Of a stretch of DNA of 64,000 bases, positions 27,759 through 36,163 are shown piece by piece (position 1 is the stretch's first letter; every line of letters starts with the position of its first letter). Both the position numbers and the translations under genes were made by a program. Location: NCBI GenBank assembly GCA_900155405.1, contig LT700188.1, positions 248,001 through 312,000 of the forward strand, written 5' to 3'. Origin of the DNA: Negativicoccus massiliensis. GTDB lineage: Bacteria; Bacillota; Negativicutes; Veillonellales; Negativicoccaceae. The notes under the pieces were generated by a model, which was given only the letters and a program-made list of their open reading frames with translations, had not been told where the DNA came from and made no database searches.

Positions 27759-28635
27759 AACCTTTTTGTACTTCCTCAAAGAGGCTTTTCGTTCGTTTTT
27801 TCGTAATGGCTGGATGACAATTGCTTCGATTTTGACAGTGACCTTATCCCTGTTTATTTTAGGCATGTTCATGACTACAGTCTGGAATTTAAATCACGCT
27901 GCTTCTTACCTGGAAAATCAGGTTGAGTTAAGTGTGTATTTAAAAGACGGACTGACGTCAGAGCAGATTCATGCAGTGGAACAGAAAATTAAAAGTGCTC
28001 CTCAGACCAAGTCCGTAACTTTTGTAAATAAGGATCAGGCACTTGCGGAATTTAAAGATCGCTTGGGCGATCAAAGCTATTTGCTGGATTCCTTAAACGG
28101 CAATCCGTTGCCATCTTCCTTTACGGTCGTTTACGAAACACCGGAAGGAGTCCACCACGGTGCAGAATTATTTGTGAACTATCCGGAAGTGGAAAGCGTT
28201 CAATACGGACAGGAAACGATTGAAAAATTATTCCAATTCACTCAGATTGTCAGAATCGCTGGGATGATTTTGATTATCTTCCTGGCCTTTGCCACCATCT
28301 TTATTGTTTCCAACACGATTCGTCTGACCGTTTACGCACGGCGCAAAGAAATAGAAATTATGAAATACGTCGGTGCCACGAACGGATTTATTCGTTGGCC
28401 ATTCCTTTTGGAAGGTATGATTCTTGGTACAATAGGCGCCATTTTTGCAGGCATTTGCTTGTGGCAATTGTACGTATGGGCGCTGCGGGAATTAGTGGCC
28501 AATGGATTTGCATTTTTGCCCTTGATTCCGGTATATCCTTTTATTGCGCAAATAGCAGCTATTTTACTTGGGTCCGGTATTTTGATCGGCGTTGTCGGCA
28601 GTGCGATTTCGGTGCACAAGTACATGAAGGTATAG
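27748..28635 (+). CDS. ftsX: Cell division permease-like protein FtsX
   Basis: Four-helix membrane partner of FtsE with an extracellular loop that contacts hydrolase activators. 295 residues: MKFRTFLYFLKEAF N-terminal amphipathic start, TM1 (about 20-45), extracytoplasmic domain (about 46-160), then three further membrane segments and the VSNTIRL and RRKEIEIMKYVGAT loop typical of FtsX. The ATG at 27748 is preferred over 27745 for spacing from AAAGGGG. Confidence 0.94.
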   Translation: MKFRTFLYFLKEAFRSFFRNGWMTIASILTVTLSLFILGMFMTTVWNLNHAASYLENQVELSVYLKDGLTSEQIHAVEQKIKSAPQTKSVTFVNKDQALAEFKDRLGDQSYLLDSLNGNPLPSSFTVVYETPEGVHHGAELFVNYPEVESVQYGQETIEKLFQFTQIVRIAGMILIIFLAFATIFIVSNTIRLTVYARRKEIEIMKYVGATNGFIRWPFLLEGMILGTIGAIFAGICLWQLYVWALRELVANGFAFLPLIPVYPFIAQIAAILLGSGILIGVVGSAISVHKYMKV

Positions 28636-28638
28636 CTT

Positions 28639-29769
28639 ATGAGACGATGGGAAAAAGGAGTAGCATGGCTTCTAATATGGGCGTTCTGTCAAGGGTTTGC
28701 AGTACCGTCGTTGGCAGAAAGCTTAGAAGCTGAGCTTTCTGATGTGCAATCACAAATGAATGAAGCGCAGCACCGTAAAGAACTTGCTGAGGAGCAAATC
28801 AGTTCTGTTTCCGAACTGTTGCGTCAGATTCAAAGTGAGTTGGATGCAGCTTTAGATGAGCTGCATGCAGTGGAAGTACAACAGTCGCAAGTCAATGCTC
28901 AAATTCAACAAACCGAAGTGGAACTTGCCGCTGCGCAAAAACGATTGGATGAACGGGAACGGATTTTAAATAAGCGTCTGCGTGACGTGTATATGCACGG
29001 CAAGCTGAATTATTTAGAAGTTGTTTTAGGCGCGAAAAACTTTACCGATTTTGCCAATCGCTTGGAATTTTTGAAACGAATTGTCTCGGCCGACCTGAAT
29101 TTAATTACAGAAATTCGCGCTGAACGAGAGCTTATTTTACAGAAAAAACAGCAGTTGGAAGTACAACGTCAGCAGTTGGCAAAACTGCAAGCCGAAGCGG
29201 AAGCAAAGAAGACAGTTGTCGAAAATAAAAAACAGGATCAGCTGATTGTCTTAGCACGTTTACAGGATGAAAAGGCGTTGGCGGAAGCTTCTTATGCGGA
29301 ATTGCAGGCGACCAGTCAAGATATCGAGGCACGTATTAGGGCGCGACAACAACAAGGTGCCAGTGCCGGACAGGTTGTGCATGGCAGTGGCGTTTTCGTT
29401 TGGCCAACAAGCGGTCCTATCACATCACCGTTCGGTTATCGAATTCACCCGATTTTCGGCACGCAGATTTATCATTCGGGCATCGATATCGGAGTCGATA
29501 CCGGCACGCCTATTGTAGCAGCGGATGGCGGTGTCGTCATTGAAGCGGACTGGCTCGGCGGTTACGGCTATGCCGTTGTTATTGATCATGGGAATGGTTT
29601 GAGTACTTTGTACGGACATAACTCTGAGCTGGCGGTTTCGCCGGGACAGAGTGTACAACAGGGACAGGTCATAGCATATGCGGGATCTACCGGTTATTCG
29701 ACCGGACCGCATTGCCATTTTGAAGTGCGTGTTAACGGCTCACCTGTAGACCCGATGGGATATCTCTGA
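28639..29769 (+). CDS. EnvC-like M23 peptidase with coiled coil
   Basis: Secreted murein hydrolase or hydrolase activator for cell separation. 376 residues: signal peptide (1 to about 26), long coiled coil (about 27-230), and C-terminal LytM/M23 domain (about 250-376). All zinc ligands look intact: HSGIDIG (His and Asp) and GPHCHFEV (HxH). This suggests an active endopeptidase, unlike E. coli EnvC, which has lost catalytic residues and only activates amidases. It starts 3 bases after ftsX, so FtsEX probably controls it. Confidence 0.9.
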   Translation: MRRWEKGVAWLLIWAFCQGFAVPSLAESLEAELSDVQSQMNEAQHRKELAEEQISSVSELLRQIQSELDAALDELHAVEVQQSQVNAQIQQTEVELAAAQKRLDERERILNKRLRDVYMHGKLNYLEVVLGAKNFTDFANRLEFLKRIVSADLNLITEIRAERELILQKKQQLEVQRQQLAKLQAEAEAKKTVVENKKQDQLIVLARLQDEKALAEASYAELQATSQDIEARIRARQQQGASAGQVVHGSGVFVWPTSGPITSPFGYRIHPIFGTQIYHSGIDIGVDTGTPIVAADGGVVIEADWLGGYGYAVVIDHGNGLSTLYGHNSELAVSPGQSVQQGQVIAYAGSTGYSTGPHCHFEVRVNGSPVDPMGYL

Positions 29770-30899
29770 TGAAACAACCATGGAATTTTAAATACCTGGT
29801 ACGCGCAGTAGTGACAGGAACTATTTTTGTTATTTTGGTTTTATTGGCAACGTCCTATCTTTTATTTGGCAGTGTTGAAAACGGTGCGCGATTTGCGCGC
29901 GTGTTGCTCACAGTACGACATAATTACGTCCATCGACCGGATCCGGTCCAATTGACCGAAGGTGCGATTGGCGGCTTAGTACAAAGCTTGAATGATCCGT
30001 ACTCCTATTATTTGCCGGCGGGTGACTTTGCCCGTTTTACGAAATCCATAGAAGGCAAGTTTGTAGGGGTCGGCATTATTTTGACAACTGACAGTGAATT
30101 TCCTCGCATCGTTCAGATTTTGCCCGGTGGAAGCGCAGAAGCTGCGGATGTTCCGGTAAATGGACATATTATTGCTGTGGATGGGGAAACCACCAAAGGA
30201 CTGCCATTGCCTAAAACGGTTGAAAAAATCACCGGTCCCGCAAATACACAAGTAACAATTACAGTACGAAGTACTAACGGAGATAAGGAGTTTACGTTAC
30301 AACGCAAAGAGTTTTCTGTTCCAACGGTAACTCATGAGATGCTGCCCGATAAGATCGGGTATTTACGTATCAGTCAGTTTACGGAACAGACTCCGGAAGA
30401 AGTAAGCCGGGTACTGGAGGAATTAAAGTATCGAGGTATGCAACGCCTGGTCTTGGATTTACGCAAGAATCCGGGCGGTTCGCTGGCAGCGGTAACGGCA
30501 GTAGCGGATCATTTTGTGTCGCAGGGGGAATTGGTACGAATTGTGCCGCGCTCCGGCAAAACGGAAGTTATCAAGGTGAGCGGCAGCAATGAGCGCGTTC
30601 CTTTTGTGGTTTTGATTGATCATGACAGTGCGAGTGCCAGTGAGATTTTAGCAGCAGCGATTAAGGACCACCAAACGGGCATCTTAGTTGGTACGACAAC
30701 GTATGGGAAAGGAACCGTACAAAGCGTACTGCCGGTCTCCGATGAAACGGGACTGCGTTTAACGATTGCAGAATATTACAGTCCGAATGGAAGCAGTATC
30801 AACGGATACGGTGTTACGCCTGACATCGATTTGGGAGCAGAAGCGGATACACCGGAAGCACTGCAAACAGCTATTGAAGAAGTCAAAAAAATCAAATAG
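29769..30899 (+). CDS. C-terminal processing protease CtpA (S41, PDZ)
   Basis: Membrane-anchored S41 serine protease, 376 residues: N-terminal anchor (about 10-32), PDZ domain (about 95-170), and catalytic Ser in DSASASEI with Lys in AAIKDH, the usual Ser/Lys dyad. A neighbouring M23 enzyme with the same operon structure suggests that it degrades or regulates peptidoglycan hydrolases, as shown for other bacterial Ctp proteins (inference). It overlaps the M23 gene by one base (TGATG). The stop lies inside the terminator stem. Confidence 0.92.
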   Translation: MKQPWNFKYLVRAVVTGTIFVILVLLATSYLLFGSVENGARFARVLLTVRHNYVHRPDPVQLTEGAIGGLVQSLNDPYSYYLPAGDFARFTKSIEGKFVGVGIILTTDSEFPRIVQILPGGSAEAADVPVNGHIIAVDGETTKGLPLPKTVEKITGPANTQVTITVRSTNGDKEFTLQRKEFSVPTVTHEMLPDKIGYLRISQFTEQTPEEVSRVLEELKYRGMQRLVLDLRKNPGGSLAAVTAVADHFVSQGELVRIVPRSGKTEVIKVSGSNERVPFVVLIDHDSASASEILAAAIKDHQTGILVGTTTYGKGTVQSVLPVSDETGLRLTIAEYYSPNGSSINGYGVTPDIDLGAEADTPEALQTAIEEVKKIK

Positions 30900-30929
30900 A
30901 GGCGATAGATGCCTCTATTTGATTTTTTT
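30885..30929. terminator. Terminator of the ftsE-ctpA operon
   Basis: 19-bp stem: A7 plus TCAAATAGAGGC (30885-30903) with its complement GCCTCTATTTGA and T7 (30911-30929), 7-base loop. The ctpA stop TAG is inside the left arm. Confidence 0.9.
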
Positions 30930-31012
30930 GAATGAATTATGTAACATGAAATTAATTTAGTAGAAACTATTACATTAAGCGCTTTGTGCGCTTTAAAGAA
31001 AGGCGGAACAAG

Positions 31013-32293
31013 ATGTTTATCGACCGCGCAAGAATTTTAATAGAATCCGGTTCCGGCGGCAACGGGATGAGCAGTTTCCGTCGTGAAAAGTATGTGCCTA
31101 AAGGCGGTCCGAGTGGTGGCGACGGCGGTCACGGCGGTGCCGTTATTTTACGTGCAACGCGCAACATGAACACGTTAATTGATTTTCGCTATCGCAGGAT
31201 TTTCAAAGCGAAACCGGGCGAAAACGGACAATCAAGCAATAAATTTGGCAAAGATGCCAATGATCTATACATTGATGTTCCCTTGGGAACATCTGTGTAT
31301 GATGATGAATGTGACAAGTTACTGGCCGACTTAGTAGTGGACGGCGAAGAGTATGTTGCGCTTAAGGGCGGCCGTGGTGGCCGCGGAAATGCGCGCTTTG
31401 CAACCAGTGCCAATCGGGCACCGAAATTTGCGGAGCAGGGGGAACCGGGGCAGGAACGTTGGTTACGCTTGGAATTAAAAGTGTTAGCTGATGTGGGAAT
31501 TATCGGGTATCCGAGTGTAGGGAAATCTTCGCTGATTCGCAAGGTCTCCGCCGCTAAACCGGAAGTGGCCGCGTATCCGTTTACTACACTTACGCCAAGT
31601 TTAGGCGTCGTCCGTTTGGATGAAGAGAGACAGTTTGTAATGGCGGATATCCCGGGCCTCATCGAAGGTGCCAGCAAAGGTGTCGGCTTGGGGCATCAGT
31701 TCTTACGTCACGTAGAGCGCAGTAAAGTGTTGTTGCACATGGTGGATGTCACCGGTTCCGAAGGGCGCGATCCATTGGAAGATGTTGAAATTATTAACAC
31801 CGAACTGGCATTATATAGTGACTTGTTACCCCAAAAACGCCAATTAATTGTTGCGAATAAAATTGATGCTTTGTCCGACGTTGAAGCACTGAGGACATTT
31901 ACGAAAATACAAACAGAAAAAGGGCGTGAAGTCTTTCCCATTTCCACTGTGACCGGCAAAGGGATTCCCGCATTGTTGCAGCGGACCTGGGAGGTTTTGC
32001 AAGAGGTAGCGATGGAACCGCAGGAAGAGCCGTCCATCATTGATGAAGCGATATATGATGAAACGCCGCAACCCGATTTTACGGTGACGCGTGGCGATGA
32101 TGCTGCTTATGAATTACACGGCCGACGGATCGAACGACTGGTTGGTATGACAAACTTTGACGATGATTACTCCGTATTGCGTTTCCAAAAAATTTGGCGA
32201 TATATGGAGCTCGATGAATTTTTGCGTGAGCAGGGTGTGAAACAAGGCGATACAGTTCGCATCGGAGAAGTAGAATTTACCTTTGAGGAGTAA
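31013..32293 (+). CDS. obg: GTPase Obg (CgtA)
   Basis: Ribosome-associated GTPase needed for 50S assembly and stress response. 426 residues: Gly-rich Obg fold (GGSGGDGGHGGAV type region near 30-45), G domain with GYPSVGKSSLI near 167, DIPGLIEGA and NKID, and the C-terminal OCT domain ending in EVEFTFEE. Start set by GAAAGGCGG before ATG 31013. Leads the obg-yhbY-nadD-yqeK-LCP-rsfS cluster, a standard Firmicutes arrangement. Confidence 0.96.
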   Translation: MFIDRARILIESGSGGNGMSSFRREKYVPKGGPSGGDGGHGGAVILRATRNMNTLIDFRYRRIFKAKPGENGQSSNKFGKDANDLYIDVPLGTSVYDDECDKLLADLVVDGEEYVALKGGRGGRGNARFATSANRAPKFAEQGEPGQERWLRLELKVLADVGIIGYPSVGKSSLIRKVSAAKPEVAAYPFTTLTPSLGVVRLDEERQFVMADIPGLIEGASKGVGLGHQFLRHVERSKVLLHMVDVTGSEGRDPLEDVEIINTELALYSDLLPQKRQLIVANKIDALSDVEALRTFTKIQTEKGREVFPISTVTGKGIPALLQRTWEVLQEVAMEPQEEPSIIDEAIYDETPQPDFTVTRGDDAAYELHGRRIERLVGMTNFDDDYSVLRFQKIWRYMELDEFLREQGVKQGDTVRIGEVEFTFEE

Positions 32294-32295
32294 TT

Positions 32296-32592
32296 ATGCT
32301 AACAAATCGACAGAAAAAGTATTTACAAAAATTGGCAATGAATATGGATCCGGTGGTGCAAATTGGCAAAAACGGTTTAGAAGATACAGTGATCGAGAGT
32401 GCGCGCAAGGCTATTGCCAAGCGAGAATTGATCAAAGTTAAAATTCATCAGAATTCACCGGCGGAAAAAGAAGAAACAATGAACACGTTAGCATCTGTGT
32501 TGCATGCTGAAACAGTACAACAGATCGGCGGTACAGGCGTATTTTTTCGCGCAAAAGAAAAAGATTCCAAGATCGAGTTACCGGAGTCGTGA
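32296..32592 (+). CDS. yhbY: YhbY/CRM-domain RNA-binding protein
   Basis: Small ribosome-associated protein (98 residues) with the CRM fold: conserved MDPVVQIGKNGL segment, ARKAIAKRELIKVKI and a C-terminal GGTGVFFR stretch. Thought to act in 50S maturation. Starts 2 bases after obg with GAGGAG in the obg end. Confidence 0.93.
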   Translation: MLTNRQKKYLQKLAMNMDPVVQIGKNGLEDTVIESARKAIAKRELIKVKIHQNSPAEKEETMNTLASVLHAETVQQIGGTGVFFRAKEKDSKIELPES

Positions 32593-32696
32593 ACCGCGAC
32601 TTTCAAGCCTGTGATTGCATACACGTGGTCACATAGGGTTGCAAGTTTTAGTATATACAAGCATTGCCTTTTCGGTACAGGACAAGTAAAACACTG

Positions 32697-32828
32697 ATGT
32701 TACACAAATGGAAAATTTGGTGGAAGTACCATTTCACAACTGAAAAAGGTCGTCATGATGCCAAAGAATACATACTGCTCATAGTTTTTTTAGTACTGTT
32801 GATTGTAATTCTCGGGATAGGAAGATAG
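32697..32828 (+). CDS. Putative 43-residue single-span membrane peptide
   Basis: An open frame from ATG 32697 to TAG 32826-32828, lying between yhbY and nadD. The product is a basic aromatic N-terminus (MLHKWKIWWKYHF), a short charged loop, then one hydrophobic segment of about 17 residues rich in Leu, Ile and Val (YILLIVFLVLLIVILGI), and Gly-Arg at the end. The positive-inside pattern predicts a cytoplasmic N-terminus. nadD starts 3 bases after its stop, so translational coupling is plausible. The ribosome site is weak (AGGAC 14 bases upstream). I recognise no family. Confidence 0.6.
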   Translation: MLHKWKIWWKYHFTTEKGRHDAKEYILLIVFLVLLIVILGIGR

Positions 32829-32831
32829 CTT

Positions 32832-33449
32832 ATGACAATGCCGCAACGAATTGGAATTTTCGGTGGGACATTTAATCCCATTCACCTTGGCCATTTGGTA
32901 ATAGCGGAAGCGGCCTGGCAAGAATATGATTTGGACAAAGTGGTATTTGTTCCGGCTTCGCATCCACCTCATAAACAGCAAAATTTAGATGTCGCACCGG
33001 ATGAGTTGCGATATGAGATGGTGCATTTGGCGATCGCAGATAACCCACATTTTGCCATTTCCGATGTTGAGTTGCAACGGGAAGGATTGTCCTATACGGT
33101 AGATACGTTGCGATATTTTCACACGCAATATCCCGCCGGCACGGAATTCTATTTTATTGTCGGTACCGATACACTGGAACAATTACCGAGTTGGAAGTAC
33201 ATAGATGAATTGATTGAATTATGCCATTTTGTGAGCGCGTTGCGGCCCCATTACCAGATCAACTGGGAACATCTTACTAAACGCTTTGGGGATTTGGCGC
33301 AAACGCGTATCCATTATTTGGCAACACCACAATTGGAAATCTCCGCGACAGATTTGCGCAGGCGTCTTTGCACAGGACAATCCGTACGTTATTTAATGCC
33401 GGATGCTGTACGTTGCCGGCTGACAGAAAAGGGAGTTTATGACTGCTAA
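32832..33449 (+). CDS. nadD: Nicotinate-nucleotide adenylyltransferase
   Basis: Joins nicotinate mononucleotide and ATP to form deamido-NAD. 205 residues with GIFGGTFNPIHLGHL (phosphate-binding HxGH) near 8-22 and SATDLRRR near 174. AGGAAG in the end of the preceding small frame is the ribosome site. It overlaps yqeK by 11 bases. Confidence 0.95.
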   Translation: MTMPQRIGIFGGTFNPIHLGHLVIAEAAWQEYDLDKVVFVPASHPPHKQQNLDVAPDELRYEMVHLAIADNPHFAISDVELQREGLSYTVDTLRYFHTQYPAGTEFYFIVGTDTLEQLPSWKYIDELIELCHFVSALRPHYQINWEHLTKRFGDLAQTRIHYLATPQLEISATDLRRRLCTGQSVRYLMPDAVRCRLTEKGVYDC

Positions 33450-34026
33450 AATCGTTTCTACCAAAGAGCTTCGCAAAAAAATGAAAGGTTTGCTTTCCGA
33501 AAAGAGATATTGTCACTCGCTGGGGGTTGCTCATACGGCAAGTATTTTGGCGCAACAATTTGGCGGCGACCCCGAACAGGCGGAGCGCTGTGGCTTGGTT
33601 CATGATTGCGCGAAAGAAATGTCACTTACAGAAATGCATGAGCTGTTGGCGGATCAAAAGAAACAGATTTCGCCGATGATGTGGCATATGCGCAGTTTAC
33701 TGCACGGTCCTGCAGGTGCTGTATACGCAAAAAATCATTTCGGTTTTACGGACCCTTTAGAATTGGCCGCTATTGCGCATCATACTACAGGGCGGGTGGC
33801 GATGAGCCCTCTTGAATTACTTATATTTGTAGCCGATTATATTGAACCGACACGTGAATATGACGGCGTGGAACAGATCCGTGCTCTCGCCAAAACCGAT
33901 TTATACAAAGCTGCCTTGGCCGGCATTGATTCGACTATTCGTCACCTATTGAATTTGGGACAGGAAATTTATGTGCCGACAGTGGATGTGCGTAATTACT
34001 TAATAAAGGAAACGCAGCAAGCATGA
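33439..34026 (+). CDS. yqeK: YqeK HD-domain Ap4A hydrolase
   Basis: Symmetrical diadenosine tetraphosphate hydrolase in the HD superfamily, 195 residues. Metal-binding residues are visible in RYCHSLGVAHTA, LVHDCAKEM (the HD pair) and AIAHHTTGR, plus VADYIEPTR. Conserved nadD-yqeK linkage supports the name. An ATGA overlap leads to the LCP-like gene. Confidence 0.93.
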   Translation: MTAKIVSTKELRKKMKGLLSEKRYCHSLGVAHTASILAQQFGGDPEQAERCGLVHDCAKEMSLTEMHELLADQKKQISPMMWHMRSLLHGPAGAVYAKNHFGFTDPLELAAIAHHTTGRVAMSPLELLIFVADYIEPTREYDGVEQIRALAKTDLYKAALAGIDSTIRHLLNLGQEIYVPTVDVRNYLIKETQQA

Positions 34027-34940
34027 ATGACGAAAGATTAAAGCTGCCGAAACGGCGACGTAAAAAACGCAGAGTTTGGCTTTCACGGTTAAAATGGATA
34101 GTCATGTTGTTGTGCTTTTTTCTTTTGATCGGTGCTGTATATTGGTTCGGGCAACAAAAAGCATATGACAACGGAACCAAAGAGTTGGCACAGGGAACGG
34201 CAGATACACCGATTTATATTTTGGCAACGGGAATTGATCAAAGTGAGCCGCAAACGGCTGACACCATCATGCTTATTGCCGTTAACTTTCAAAAACAAAC
34301 CGCAGCTGCGATTTCACTTTTGCCCAATATGGGATCACCGACCGAAGACGGATACGTGCCGCTTTTAAAGGATTCGTATAGGGCCGGAGGGATAGTGGCA
34401 TTAAAAGAGCAGGTAGAGCGCTCATTTCAGATTTTTATTCCTTACTATGTGGTAGTTGACGAACCGCACTTTGCATCTTGGCTTGATACGCGTGGTCCGG
34501 TGTCACTATATGTAGAAAAAGACATGGAATACGATGACGGCATGACCACACCCATTCGTTTAGCACAAGGTTACCAGGAGCTTGATGGTAATCAAGCGAT
34601 TGCGTACTTACGGTATCGCGACTCTATTACTGATGAACTGGGGCGTGTTCAACGTCAACAACGATTTTTGAAAGCATATCTTGCACAACTGCAAAAGCAA
34701 TATAGTTGGGTAAACTACATGTATACATATTTTGCGTGGGATCATTTTACGAGTAATATTTCAGCAGACGACGGAGCGAGACTGGTCTATGAATTGACAA
34801 AAATGCCGCCTGAAAATATCGCATTTTACATCGTACCGGGGGAGCCGCAAACAGCAGGAGAAATTCATTACTGGCAAGTGGAGCCGATCGGCAGTCAAAC
34901 GTTGATCGGCAAGACCTTGACTAAAAATATGGCAGAATAA
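34023..34940 (+). CDS. LytR-CpsA-Psr (LCP)-like protein lacking the Pro-Arg-Asp motif
   Basis: LCP enzymes attach anionic glycopolymers to peptidoglycan. The 305-residue protein has a basic N-terminus, a TM helix (about 24-43), then a single LCP-like domain. Asp80 of the TADTIML motif and the Arg-rich AYLRYRDS and GRVQRQQRF segments (about 195-215) are conserved. The usual Pro-Arg-Asp after the second beta strand is Pro-Asn-Met at 101-103, so a polyprenyl-phosphate-binding Arg is missing. It may be inactive or have altered specificity. Position between yqeK and rsfS is the usual one for the gene. Confidence 0.8.
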   Translation: MNDERLKLPKRRRKKRRVWLSRLKWIVMLLCFFLLIGAVYWFGQQKAYDNGTKELAQGTADTPIYILATGIDQSEPQTADTIMLIAVNFQKQTAAAISLLPNMGSPTEDGYVPLLKDSYRAGGIVALKEQVERSFQIFIPYYVVVDEPHFASWLDTRGPVSLYVEKDMEYDDGMTTPIRLAQGYQELDGNQAIAYLRYRDSITDELGRVQRQQRFLKAYLAQLQKQYSWVNYMYTYFAWDHFTSNISADDGARLVYELTKMPPENIAFYIVPGEPQTAGEIHYWQVEPIGSQTLIGKTLTKNMAE

Positions 34941-34952
34941 GAAGGAGAAAAT

Positions 34953-35306
34953 ATGGAAATCAAGCAATTAACGGAGCAAGTTGTATCCTTATTGGAAAGT
35001 AAAAAAGGTAAACAGATCAAAGTTTTAAATATGGACGGTATTACAACCCTGGCAGATTATTTTATTTTAGTAAACGCCGGAAACAAAAAGCATTCGCAGG
35101 CATTGGCTGACGAAGTAACCAAACTGCTGGCGGATAATAATGTAGCACTTTTACGAGAAAACGGATATCGTGAAGGCACCTGGATTTTGCAAGATTTCGG
35201 ATCGCTTATCGTCCATATCTTTGTGCCGGAAGAACGCACTTACTATGATTTGGACACAATGTGGGGAGACGCCAAAATTGAACAGCAAATCAGTGGCGAC
35301 CAATAA
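34953..35306 (+). CDS. rsfS: Ribosome silencing factor RsfS
   Basis: Binds L14 and blocks joining of ribosomal subunits when nutrients are low. 117 residues matching the family in length and motifs: DGITTLADYFILVNAGNKKHS region, EGTWILQDFGSLIVHIF and YYDLDTMWGDA. GAAGGAG precedes the ATG. The next gene begins inside its end. Confidence 0.95.
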   Translation: MEIKQLTEQVVSLLESKKGKQIKVLNMDGITTLADYFILVNAGNKKHSQALADEVTKLLADNNVALLRENGYREGTWILQDFGSLIVHIFVPEERTYYDLDTMWGDAKIEQQISGDQ

Positions 35307-36159
35307 TGTAACGCTAAAAGAAAATACGCTTGTCACTCTTAGGGTCGCGCGTATCGGTGAAATGGGAGCCTTTTTGGATGCCGGCACCGGAAATACTTCG
35401 GATGATATTCTGCTGCATCATGATCAACAAACTACATCGGTCGAAGAGGAAGATCTTGTGGATGTTTTTCTGTACCATGATCCTAAAGGCAGATTGACAG
35501 CGAGCATGCGTTTACCACGCATTCAGCCGGGACAAATCGCATATGCCGAAGTAATTCAACGCACACGCTTTGGTGCCTTCGTTGACTTAGGAACTGAGCG
35601 CGGTATCTTTTTACCGTTTGCCGAAATGAAAGGGAATCTTCAAGAAGGTGATCGCGTTTGGGTTCGTCTTTACGAAGATAAGTCCGGTCGACTGGCAGTG
35701 AGCATGGATGTCGGCTTAGCCATGCAATCTATTGCCAAACCCAGTGAGGGCATTGAGCGTGGTGATGAAGTAACGGCGGCGATTTATAATATTACTGCTG
35801 ACGGCGCATTGGGTATTACACCGCAAAAATATTTAGTTTTTATTCATCGTGATGAATGGGATCATACGATTTTGGTAGGAGAAATGGTCAAGGCACGGGT
35901 TACATTTGTGCGCGCGGACGGTCGTTTGAATGCCTCGCTGCGAGCGCAAAAAGAAACGGCGATGCCCATGGATGCAGCCACGATCCTTACTTATTTGCAA
36001 GCACGTGGCGGGGTAATGCCGTATACAGACAAAAGTGATCCCACGGTCATTCGTCGTCAGTTTAATCTCAGTAAAAGTGCGTTCAAACGTGCACTTGGGC
36101 ATTTAATGAAACAAGGAAAAATTACCCAAGATAATGTGCAGACACGATTAGTGGAGTAG
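35278..36159 (+). CDS. CvfB-like S1 RNA-binding protein
   Basis: About 293 residues, with two or three tandem S1/OB-like repeats (QIAYAEVIQRTRFGAFVDLG and WVRLYEDKSGRLAVSMDVG are typical) and a C-terminal winged-helix segment. The family (CvfB/YitL) is linked to virulence and RNA metabolism in Firmicutes, but its role is not defined. I choose TTG 35278 because GGGGAGA at 35263-35269 is 8 bases upstream; GTG at 35293 lacks a site. It overlaps rsfS by 29 bases. Confidence 0.78.
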   Translation: MNSKSVATNNVTLKENTLVTLRVARIGEMGAFLDAGTGNTSDDILLHHDQQTTSVEEEDLVDVFLYHDPKGRLTASMRLPRIQPGQIAYAEVIQRTRFGAFVDLGTERGIFLPFAEMKGNLQEGDRVWVRLYEDKSGRLAVSMDVGLAMQSIAKPSEGIERGDEVTAAIYNITADGALGITPQKYLVFIHRDEWDHTILVGEMVKARVTFVRADGRLNASLRAQKETAMPMDAATILTYLQARGGVMPYTDKSDPTVIRRQFNLSKSAFKRALGHLMKQGKITQDNVQTRLVE

Positions 36160-36163
36160 AATT

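Noticed and set aside
32593..32696. Search for a promoter or RNA in the gap before the 43-residue frame
   Set aside because: No -35/-10 pair with good spacing and no stable hairpin is visible; left unassigned.
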